Source: an uncultured Bacteroidales bacterium
GTDB taxonomy: Bacteria > Bacteroidota > Bacteroidia > Bacteroidales > UBA3663
DNA: 5,555 bases
Assembly (NCBI GenBank): GCA_937899265.1
Contig: CALBPV010000085.1
Span: forward strand, 1 to 5,555
Direction of reading: 5' to 3'
Numbering within the stretch: position 1 is the first letter of the stretch; each line of letters begins with the position of its first letter. Below are positions 1 to 5,555 of the stretch, piece after piece. The notes beneath the pieces were generated by a model, which saw only the letters and a program-made list of their open reading frames with translations, had not been told where the DNA came from and did no database searches. The translations under genes were made by a program, and so were the position numbers.

Positions 1-135
1 GAGTTCTTTGGACAGACGGTCGTTCACGGCACCTAAGCCCAACCCCACCATCTTGCACAGACGGTTCTCGTCGAAAGCAGCATCGTCCATGTTGCGAAGT
101 ATGATACCCTTTATACGCTCCGCGAAATCTTTGTC
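1..135 (-). other. AraC-type helix-turn-helix DNA-binding domain, truncated by the window edge
   Basis: Residues 1084-1128 match the start of an AraC-type domain: a first helix (DKDFAERIKGIILRNMDD), then FDENRLCKMVGLGLGAVNDRL, which aligns with the usual F-SVEELA-x-x-VGMSRSTLYRKL pattern. The hydrophobic spacing and the VG turn are kept. The recognition-helix segment is unusual, with GLGAVNDRL where the family has SRSTLYRKL, including Gly1116 and Gly1118. The second HTH of an AraC domain would lie beyond position 1. The domain starts only about 25 residues after the ATPase. Confidence 0.7.
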
Positions 136-3100
136 CTCCAGACGCAAGAGACGCATGTTGGCATCCGTGTGGGATTCTTCGACGGCAGAGGGACCCAAAT
201 CCGTGTCATGCATCAGCGACATCGTGACTTTTGTACCCTTTTTCTCCTCTGATCGGATATCGAATGTGCCACCGTGCATCTCAATATACAGACGCGACAG
301 ATAAAGTCCCTGTCCCACGCTGTGCATTTGGCGACGGTTGTTCGACACTTTGTGATATCTTTCCGAGGTGATATAGGGCAAATCCTCGTCCGGAATGCCT
401 ACTCCGTTGTCGGCTATGGTGATGAGCACATATCGTCCCGAAAGCAGGAAATCCACGTCCACATGTCCGCCGCGCGGAGTATAGCGGGCGGCATTGCTGA
501 GAATGTTGGTGAATACCGACACCAGCTTGATTTTGTCAACCGGCTGCACACACTCCTCCACATTGCTTGTGAAGTCGGAAGTCAGTCCGTTGCGTGCAAA
601 AGCTCCGTTTTTATAGGTCTCGTAGGTATCTTTGAGCAGGGCACAGATGTCCTGACGGGTCAGCATCAGGGGTGAGTTGATGTCATTCTCTATGCGGTCA
701 AAGTCCAGGAGCCGATGAACCATCTTCGAGAGCAGGAGGGCGTTGCCGTTGGCTTCCTCCACCTTGGTTTTGAGTTCGGGATCTGCATCCCGTTGCGTCT
801 TCAACACATCGCTCAGCGATGACACTATGCCATTGACTGGCTCCATGAATTCGCGCGACATATCGGCGTAGAGTTTCATCTTGTCCCGCGTCTGTTCGCG
901 GTTACGTTCTTTCTCCTTCCGCTCGATACGGAGCCTGTTGCCGGTGTACCACAGATAGATGCCTGCGGCAACGATGAAGGCCAGAATAAGCAAATAAACC
1001 AGAATGGCCCACCATGAGAAATACCAGGGATAGTAAATCTTGAACGGCATCGAAAGCAGGTTGAGCAACTCTCCGTCGCTGCCCACTCGCGACACCTCAA
1101 ACCAATAGTTGCCCGACGGCAAATCGTGGTATTCGACACTTCCCTCGCCCGGAGGAAGGGCAAGCCATTCTTTCTCCCGGTTGCGGAGACGATAGACAAA
1201 ACGGTCTTTCACCAGCCGGTTGTAGGGGAAGTCCGAGAAGTGGAATACCAGGTTGTTCTGATGATGGGCAAAGCCCATGTATTCCACTTTGCGCAGACTC
1301 TGCCAACCGTTGATATAAGTCATTTCGCCGTTTACCTCAATACCCGTCAGCCGGATGGGATCGTCCGTAAGTTTCTGATGCAATTCCTCGGGGCTGGCGA
1401 CCGTCAGTCCGTCTTCGGTTCCCAGATAGAGACAATCGTAGTCGGGGCTGTAGCATACAGCCCGATATTGATGCCCCAGCGCACGGATGCGCTGGCAAAT
1501 CGTATCGCCCACCGTAGCCACCCATACGCCGTCGGTCGATGTCACCCAGAGGGCGTTGCCCACCGAGGCCATGTCGAGGGGACGGTTGTTGCCGTAATTC
1601 GGGAAATGATATCTGTACGGTTCTGCCGTTGTGTCATTGGCCAGAAAATCCACATCCCAACACAACATACCGCCCTTGACTCCCAACCAAAGTCGGCCCA
1701 CGGAATCGGCCATCATCACCGACGGCTGTTCTTTCAGTCCTCGGGGAAGTCGGATGTTACGGATGCTGAAATCCGTCTTCGAGATGGCCTGGAGGCCGCT
1801 GTCACTCGTCAGAACCCACACCTCATTGCCCACCTCGGCCAGATGAGTCACATTCAGCGAGGCCAGACCCTGTGCCGTATCGACACAAGCCACATCGGCC
1901 TGATAGTATTCGGAGGCATTGTGGGAAAGCATTTCCTCCTTCCGGGTCACAAACAGCGGTCCCTTCTCGGCTGCTATCCATACCCGGTTGGCATGATCGA
2001 CCAGTATGGCATTGTAATGGATTCTGACGTAACCGTTTGAATTTTCGGCAAAGACATACTGTCGCCAGGTCTCTCCGTTGCGGAGATAAATGCCTGTGGC
2101 TGTAGCTGTCCAGAGGTCATGCTGCCGGTCTTCATAAATGTGGTTGATGCTGTTGCGTCCGGCTGCATATTCCGACATCAACGTTGTGTACCAACGGGTA
2201 TTTTCCGGTTTGTTGAACGACGGATCGGCTTTAATCAGACCGTTGTTGCCGCCCATCCACAATTGTCCTTTGGTATCGTAGAGGAAGGTTTGGAAATTAT
2301 TTCCGCGTCCCATGCCCGTGAACTGCCAGATGGGAATGAAAGGGGTGGCTTCGTCCACAACGTGAAGGGCAAGTCCACGTGCGGTTCCCACCCAAAGGTC
2401 TCCTGCCTCATCCACCATGAGCGATTTCACTTCATCGTAGGGCAGAGAATTCTCGTCGCGCGAGTCGTGGAGTATTTGCAGCGGACGGGTATCATAGACA
2501 TTCTCGTCGGGAAAACTGTCCGGCATGGACTCTCTTTCGGCATAGAAACCCTCTTCGCTTCCCACCAGCATTCTGCCTCGCAGGTCAAAAGCGATGGCTG
2601 TGATGTTGATGCCCCGATAGCCGGTGAGACATATCATCCGGTCTTTGTCCCATTCGTAGCAGAACAATTCGCCTTCGGTTCCTATCCACAAGCGGTTCCT
2701 AAGCGTGTCGCTCAGCAGAACCGTCACTTTGTTGCGGTGGAGGGGATTGTCAAAATTGAAAATAATCGGATAGCAGGTTTCTTCTTTCGCATCATAGCGC
2801 AGGAGGCCGTCTTCTGTACCCACCCAGAGAATGCTGTCACGCTGAGTGGCGGCCAGTGCATTTACCTGCATTTGGAGTATCTGATTTGATTCCGTTCCCT
2901 GTTCGGCATACAGTCCCCGATCGGTTCCTATCCACAGTCGGTCTGCCAGGTAACAGAGAGCATTGATGCCGGTGTAGCTGTTTTTGTTGACTGAGGGTCT
3001 TTCTTCGTTTTGGTCATACTCGTATAGACCCTTCTCGGTTCCGATATTGATGCTCCATTCCCGGTTCAGCAGCACATTGATACCCTTGCGCAAGTTTCCT

Positions 3101-3384
3101 TCTCTGTCCTGGTTGTGGTCATAGAACGTGTAGCCGTCGTAGGAATACAGTCCGCGGTTGGTTCCTAACCACACCATTCCGTCCGGATCCTGCACCATTG
3201 AGTTGATGCTTTGTATTCCGTTCGGCAGCGTGATGCGTGTCAGGTTCATGTATTCCGAGACACCCTCATAACGCTGTCCGACAGCGATGTCCGACACGCC
3301 TTTCAGTGCATCTGCAGCCGTCTGAGCCTGCAAACTCATGCCCGTGAGCAGAGCCGTCAAAGCCGATATCAACAGTCGTTTCAT
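1..3384 (-). CDS. HTCS-like beta-propeller membrane sensor with degenerate kinase core and AraC-type HTH, no receiver domain (3' partial)
   Basis: My translation from the ATG at 3384 stays open for 1128 codons to the window edge, so the C-terminus is missing. Residues 1-20 are a signal peptide ending LQA before QT, which supports this start. Residues about 50-665 carry some 14 blade motifs of the type LWIGTxxGL, enough for two seven-bladed Reg_prop propellers. A Y_Y_Y domain spans about 705-784 and a membrane helix about 790-812. The HisKA-like segment (about 832-900) reads MSREF where the family has SHEF, so the phosphoacceptor His is Arg844. The HATPase (about 948-1058) keeps the N box (N960, N964) and G1 box (DNGVG, 992-996), but G2 is GQGLYL. 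An AraC-type HTH begins near 1084 with no receiver domain before it. Relatives sense glycan fragments in the periplasm and switch on polysaccharide-utilisation genes. Here I infer signalling without phosphotransfer. The ligand and targets are unknown. No Shine-Dalgarno is visible. Confidence 0.9.
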   Translation of the reverse strand, partial: MKRLLISALTALLTGMSLQAQTAADALKGVSDIAVGQRYEGVSEYMNLTRITLPNGIQSINSMVQDPDGMVWLGTNRGLYSYDGYTFYDHNQDREGNLRKGINVLLNREWSINIGTEKGLYEYDQNEERPSVNKNSYTGINALCYLADRLWIGTDRGLYAEQGTESNQILQMQVNALAATQRDSILWVGTEDGLLRYDAKEETCYPIIFNFDNPLHRNKVTVLLSDTLRNRLWIGTEGELFCYEWDKDRMICLTGYRGINITAIAFDLRGRMLVGSEEGFYAERESMPDSFPDENVYDTRPLQILHDSRDENSLPYDEVKSLMVDEAGDLWVGTARGLALHVVDEATPFIPIWQFTGMGRGNNFQTFLYDTKGQLWMGGNNGLIKADPSFNKPENTRWYTTLMSEYAAGRNSINHIYEDRQHDLWTATATGIYLRNGETWRQYVFAENSNGYVRIHYNAILVDHANRVWIAAEKGPLFVTRKEEMLSHNASEYYQADVACVDTAQGLASLNVTHLAEVGNEVWVLTSDSGLQAISKTDFSIRNIRLPRGLKEQPSVMMADSVGRLWLGVKGGMLCWDVDFLANDTTAEPYRYHFPNYGNNRPLDMASVGNALWVTSTDGVWVATVGDTICQRIRALGHQYRAVCYSPDYDCLYLGTEDGLTVASPEELHQKLTDDPIRLTGIEVNGEMTYINGWQSLRKVEYMGFAHHQNNLVFHFSDFPYNRLVKDRFVYRLRNREKEWLALPPGEGSVEYHDLPSGNYWFEVSRVGSDGELLNLLSMPFKIYYPWYFSWWAILVYLLILAFIVAAGIYLWYTGNRLRIERKEKERNREQTRDKMKLYADMSREFMEPVNGIVSSLSDVLKTQRDADPELKTKVEEANGNALLLSKMVHRLLDFDRIENDINSPLMLTRQDICALLKDTYETYKNGAFARNGLTSDFTSNVEECVQPVDKIKLVSVFTNILSNAARYTPRGGHVDVDFLLSGRYVLITIADNGVGIPDEDLPYITSERYHKVSNNRRQMHSVGQGLYLSRLYIEMHGGTFDIRSEEKKGTKVTMSLMHDTDLGPSAVEESHTDANMRLLRLEDKDFAERIKGIILRNMDDAAFDENRLCKMVGLGLGAVNDRLSKEL
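211..543 (-). other. HATPase_c domain, partly altered ATP lid
   Basis: Residues about 948-1058 form the GHKL ATPase domain of the sensor. The N box reads TNILSNAARYTPRGG (959-973), with Asn960 and Asn964 present and Arg967 where Lys is common. The G1 box DNGVGIP (992-998) is intact. The F-box region reads SERYHKV (1007-1013), with Ser for the usual first Phe. The G2 box is GQGLYL (1024-1029), with Tyr1028 replacing the third glycine of GxGxG. A terminal KKGTKVTMSL strand matches the G3 end. ATP binding is plausible. Phosphotransfer to an H-box His in the same protein is not, because that His is absent. Confidence 0.8.
685..891 (-). other. Degenerate HisKA dimerisation segment, phosphoacceptor His replaced by Arg844
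   Basis: Residues about 832-900 follow the membrane helix and align with the H-box region of Bacteroidetes hybrid kinases. Family members read roughly FFTNISHEFRTPLT; this protein reads LYADMSREFMEPVN. Glu845 and Pro849 are kept, while the His is Arg (codon CGC, plus-strand 853-855) and the RT before the proline is ME. The second helix, ending near KMVHRLLDFDRIE, looks normal, so the segment probably still forms the dimeric four-helix bundle. His890 lies in that second helix, not at the H-box position, and is unlikely to replace it. Confidence 0.8.
1375..3237 (-). repeat. Array of about 14 Reg_prop propeller-blade motifs (protein-level repeat)
   Basis: The periplasmic part of the sensor repeats a motif of the form (L/V)W(I/V/L)GTxxGL roughly every 35-50 residues. 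I count copies near residues 71, 112, 149, 186, 232, 272, 330, 375, 424, 468, 522, 565, 612 and 652. Fourteen blades fit the paired seven-bladed propellers known for HTCS sensors. In DNA the motif shows as recurring GGTTCCTATCCACA-like strings on the plus strand, for example near 2681 and 2926. Copies between residues 424 and 534 are the most diverged (WTATATG, WIAAEKG, WVLTSDSG); others keep the GT core. The two propellers together normally form the ligand-binding face for an oligosaccharide. Confidence 0.8.
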
Positions 3385-3431
3385 TTTGGTGCGTTCTATG
3401 ATTGGGTAATGGGTTTGAATTAGAGCCGAGA

Positions 3432-3466
3432 ACGGAGGTTCTCCCTTTTCGGTGGAGAGCCTCCGT
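3432..3466 (-). terminator. Stem-loop after rpsA, candidate terminator or attenuator
   Basis: On the minus strand ACGGAGG pairs with CCTCCGT. After one C/A mismatch, TCTCC pairs with GGAGA, around a 9-base loop. This gives 12 pairs starting 28 bases after the rpsA stop and ending 47 bases before the sensor start. No good U-tract follows (TCTCGGCTCTAATTC), so it is not a textbook intrinsic terminator. It could end most rpsA transcripts, protect their 3' end, or act in the leader of the sensor gene. On the opposite strand the mismatch becomes a G-U pair, but no U-tract follows there either. Confidence 0.5.
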
Positions 3467-3494
3467 ATTTATGGATTACTTCTTGAAGCAGGGA

Positions 3495-5441
3495 TTACTT
3501 CTTGCCTGTCTTGGCTTCCTTGGCGGGAGTCTCAGCCTCCTTGGCGGGAGCCTCAGCCTCCTTGGCGGGAGCTTCAGCCTCCTTGGCGGGAGCTTCAGCC
3601 TTCTTGGCGGGAGCCTCGGCAGCCTTCTTGGGAGCGGCCTTCTTCTCTACGGGAGTCGAAGCGAGTTTGTCGCGGAGAGCGGCGAGGGCATCGAGGTCAC
3701 CGAGGGTTGTCTTCTCGAGAGTAGGCATCTGAACGGTCTCTTCAACCTTCTTCTCCTGACGGCGGGCAGCTTTCTTGGCAGCTGCTTCCTTGCGGGCTTC
3801 AGCCTTGGCTGCATCCTCAAACGTACGGCTGTGCGAAAGGATGATGCGACGCTGATCCTTGTTGAATTCGATAACTTTGAAATCGAGCGTATCGCCGGCC
3901 TTGGGCTGCGAACCGTCCTCCTTGGTGAGGTGCTTGGGAGTAGCGAAGCCTTCAACGCCCTCTTCGAGCTTGATGACTGCACCCTTGTCTATCATCTCAA
4001 GGATGGTGCCCTCATGAACCGAACCTACCGTATATTTCTCTTCGATAGCGTTCCAGGGATTGTCCTCAAGCTGCTTTACGCCCAGACTCAAACGACGGTT
4101 TTCCTTGTCAACCTCAAGCACCTTGACCTGAAGCTCCGAACCGATTTGGGTGAACTCCGAGGGGTGTTTGATTTTCTTGGTCCAGGAGAGGTCGCTGATG
4201 TGAACCAGACCCTCAACACCGTCTTCGATTTCAACAAATACACCGAAATTGGTGAAGTTGCGAACCTTGGCTGTGTGAACCGAGCCCTCGGGATATTTCT
4301 CGAGAATGGTCTCCCACGGATCTTCTTTGAGCTGCTTGAGACCGAGGCTCATCTTGCGCTCTGCGCGGTCGAGTGTGAGGATGACTGCTTCAACCTCGTC
4401 GCCTACATGGAGCAAATCCTGTGCAGAGCGTACGTGCTGCGACCAGCTCATCTCGCTCACATGAATCAGACCCTCTACGCCGGGAGCGATTTCTACGAAT
4501 GCACCGTAGTCGGTCATAACGACAACCTTGCCCTTGACCTTGTCGCCAGGTTGGAGGTTGGCATCGAGCGAATCCCACGGATGGGGAGTCAGCTGCTTGA
4601 GACCGAGAGCGATACGTTTCTTCTCGTCGTCGAAATCGAGGATGACGACACGGAGTTTCTGTCCGATTTCCACAACCTCCTTGGGATCGTTCACGCGGCC
4701 CCACGAGAGATCTGTGATATGAATCAGGCCGTCAACGCCACCGAGGTCGATAAATACACCGTACGAAGTGATGTTCTTGACTTCGCCCTCAACAATCTGA
4801 CCCTTCTGAAGCTGAGACATAATCTCTTTCTTCTTCTCTTCGAGTTCAGCCTCGATGAGCACTTTGTGGCTGACGACAACATTCTTGTACTCGCTGTTAA
4901 TCTTGACGACTTTGAATTCCATCGTCTTGTTAACGAAGACATCGTAGTCGCGGATGGGCTTGACGTCAATCTGCGAACCGGGCAGGAATGCCTCGATGCC
5001 GAATACGTCAACGATCATACCACCTTTGGTGCGGCACTTCACAAAACCGGTAACGATTTCGTTGTTCTCGAGAGCCTCATTTACACGGCTCCAGGAAGTG
5101 GATACGCGCGCCTTCTTGTGAGAAAGAACGAGCTGACCGGCCTTGTTCTCCTGAGATTCGATGTAAACCTCCACTTCGTCTCCGACCTTCAAATCGGGAT
5201 TGTAGCGGAACTCGGAAGCGGCAATCACACCTTCGCTCTTGTAACCAATGTTAACGATTACCTCACGCTTGTTGATGGCGGTAACCGTACCTTTGACTAC
5301 CTCGTTGGCGTTGACAGAATTTAATGTTTTGTCGTAGGAAGCTGTCAATTCCTCCACGCTCTTATTGCTAAGAGAGTCGCCTTTCTCGTAGGCTTCCCAA
5401 TCGAAGTCTGCGATGCCGGCATTGTTTAAATTGTTAGACAT
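3495..5441 (-). CDS. rpsA: 30S ribosomal protein S1 (bS1), six S1 domains plus repetitive tail
   Basis: S1 binds mRNA at the small ribosomal subunit and helps open leaders for initiation. That role should matter where Shine-Dalgarno sequences are rare, as in Bacteroidetes. The 648-residue product has six S1 (OB-fold) domains at about 46-110, 127-193, 213-283, 298-370, 385-457 and 472-537. Domains 3-5 show the signature YGVFIDL/YGAFVEI/FGVFVEI, then GLIHI(S/T)DLSW-type strings and a closing LGLKQL. Domains 1, 2 and 6 are more diverged, as in other S1 proteins. Residues 541-648 are a Lys/Ala/Glu-rich extension containing LGDLDALAALRDKL (580-593) and then an Ala-Pro-Ala-Lys repeat. The ATG at 5441 gives an acidic N-terminus (MSNNLNNAGIADFDWEAYE) and follows an AT-rich leader without a Shine-Dalgarno. 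The TAA stop is at 3495-3497. The gene lies 60 bases downstream of a tRNA-Pro. Confidence 0.97.
   Translation of the reverse strand: MSNNLNNAGIADFDWEAYEKGDSLSNKSVEELTASYDKTLNSVNANEVVKGTVTAINKREVIVNIGYKSEGVIAASEFRYNPDLKVGDEVEVYIESQENKAGQLVLSHKKARVSTSWSRVNEALENNEIVTGFVKCRTKGGMIVDVFGIEAFLPGSQIDVKPIRDYDVFVNKTMEFKVVKINSEYKNVVVSHKVLIEAELEEKKKEIMSQLQKGQIVEGEVKNITSYGVFIDLGGVDGLIHITDLSWGRVNDPKEVVEIGQKLRVVILDFDDEKKRIALGLKQLTPHPWDSLDANLQPGDKVKGKVVVMTDYGAFVEIAPGVEGLIHVSEMSWSQHVRSAQDLLHVGDEVEAVILTLDRAERKMSLGLKQLKEDPWETILEKYPEGSVHTAKVRNFTNFGVFVEIEDGVEGLVHISDLSWTKKIKHPSEFTQIGSELQVKVLEVDKENRRLSLGVKQLEDNPWNAIEEKYTVGSVHEGTILEMIDKGAVIKLEEGVEGFATPKHLTKEDGSQPKAGDTLDFKVIEFNKDQRRIILSHSRTFEDAAKAEARKEAAAKKAARRQEKKVEETVQMPTLEKTTLGDLDALAALRDKLASTPVEKKAAPKKAAEAPAKKAEAPAKEAEAPAKEAEAPAKEAETPAKEAKTGKK
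3519..3623 (-). repeat. Five 21-bp tandem repeats encoding the heptad xAEAPAK in the S1 tail
   Basis: Five consecutive 21-base units start at plus-strand positions 3519, 3540, 3561, 3582 and 3603. The first four differ from one another by one to three bases; the fifth is more diverged at its far end. The period is seven codons, so copy changes keep the reading frame. Encoded residues 607-641 read AAEAPAK, KAEAPAK, EAEAPAK, EAEAPAK, EAETPAK, followed by a degenerate EAKTGKK at the C-terminus. The sequence resembles flexible, charged Ala/Pro/Lys linkers and is probably disordered. Confidence 0.93.
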
Positions 5442-5467
5442 AAAATTGATAATAAAAAGGGTTAATA

Positions 5468-5487
5468 GGCTTTTCTGGCGAAAAACC
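5468..5487 (-). promoter_or_regulatory. Small hairpin in the rpsA leader
   Basis: In the minus-strand RNA, GGUUUUUC pairs with GAAAAGCC around the loop GCCA, giving eight pairs including one G-U. It sits 14 bases after the tRNA 3' end and 26 bases before the rpsA ATG. The stretch between hairpin and ATG is very AT-rich and looks unstructured, as expected for a start that does not use a Shine-Dalgarno. It could be a tRNA 3' processing or termination element, or part of a leader through which S1 controls its own synthesis as known in E. coli. The sequence does not decide. I found no convincing Bacteroidetes -7/-33 promoter in the leader. Confidence 0.35.
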
Positions 5488-5501
5488 GGTGAAAATAGAG
5501 G

Positions 5502-5555
5502 TCGGGGTGACCCGACTCGAACGGGCGGCCTCTACGTCCCGAACGTAGCGCGCTA
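5502..5555 (-). tRNA. tRNA-Pro (anticodon CGG), 5' end outside the window
   Basis: The minus strand gives the 3' two thirds of a tRNA. It holds the end of the D arm (TAGCGCG), an anticodon stem CTACG/CGTAG around the loop TTCGGGA, a 5-base variable region AGGCC, a T arm GCCCG-TTCGAGT-CGGGT, and the acceptor strand CACCCCG with discriminator A. The anticodon CGG (plus-strand 5539-5541) reads the proline codon CCG, and G37 follows it as usual for tRNA-Pro. The next bases are CCT, so the CCA end is not encoded and must be added after transcription. About 23 bases of the 5' side are missing. rpsA lies downstream on the same strand. Confidence 0.93.

Noticed and set aside
715..717. His890 as a substitute phosphoacceptor
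   Set aside because: It lies in the second helix of the dimerisation segment (KMVHRLLDF), about 46 residues past the H-box position, so it is not placed for phosphotransfer.
1126..2040. Plus-strand open frame of 304 codons
   Set aside because: Antisense to the propeller part of the sensor gene, which is continuous on the minus strand. The predicted protein shows no recognisable motifs.
2119..2889. Plus-strand open frame of 256 codons
   Set aside because: Also antisense to the propeller repeats; openness comes from the codon use of the minus-strand gene.
1..3384. Sensor gene as a frameshifted pseudogene
   Set aside because: The frame translates without a stop or shift for all 1128 codons and every domain follows in order, so the unusual kinase core is not explained by an obvious frameshift.
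3385..3431. Promoter for the sensor gene (TAATTCAA-like string)
   Set aside because: It matches the Bacteroidetes -7 consensus TAnnTTTG at too few positions and lacks a clear -33 TTTG at the right distance.
3519..3623. Possible CRISPR-like array
   Set aside because: Units are 21 bases, directly abutting without spacers, in frame within rpsA.
3402..5324. Plus-strand open frame of 640 codons
   Set aside because: It lies antisense to rpsA, whose product is unmistakable. The Leu/Gly/Ser repeats at its start are just the complement of the 21-bp repeat, and the rest matches no family I recognise.

Overview
The window looks like a piece of a Bacteroidales chromosome, probably Bacteroidaceae or Prevotellaceae; the genus is not fixed. 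The evidence is a beta-propeller hybrid-two-component-type sensor of the kind found in this phylum, a ribosomal protein S1 with a long Lys/Ala/Glu-rich tail, AT-rich gene leaders without a Shine-Dalgarno sequence, and a tRNA gene that does not encode its CCA end. Base composition is moderate and even, and I see no mobile-element signature.

Everything recognisable is on the minus strand, so the window reads right to left. At 5502-5555 is the 3' two thirds of a tRNA-Pro with anticodon CGG. A 60-base AT-rich leader with a small hairpin follows. Then comes rpsA (3495-5441), encoding a 648-residue ribosomal protein S1 with six S1 domains and a low-complexity tail built on a 21-bp tandem repeat. 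A 110-base gap with one strong stem-loop (3432-3466) leads to a very large gene (1-3384), which stays open for 1128 codons and runs off the left edge.

The large gene has the layout of a glycan-sensing hybrid two-component regulator (HTCS): signal peptide, about 14 propeller-blade motifs, Y_Y_Y domain, one membrane helix, HisKA-like segment, HATPase, AraC-type helix-turn-helix. Two parts of the phosphorelay are missing. The H-box histidine is arginine (R844), and only about 25 residues separate the ATPase from the DNA-binding domain, so there is no receiver domain. Part of the ATP lid (F and G2 boxes) is also altered, while the N and G1 boxes are kept. I infer a membrane-anchored regulator that signals without His-Asp phosphotransfer, effectively a one-component sensor derived from an HTCS. 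This is the most interesting item in the window.

The tRNA and rpsA are translation genes and may share transcription. The sensor gene is probably a separate unit whose targets lie outside the window. The long plus-strand reading frames are antisense shadows of these two genes.
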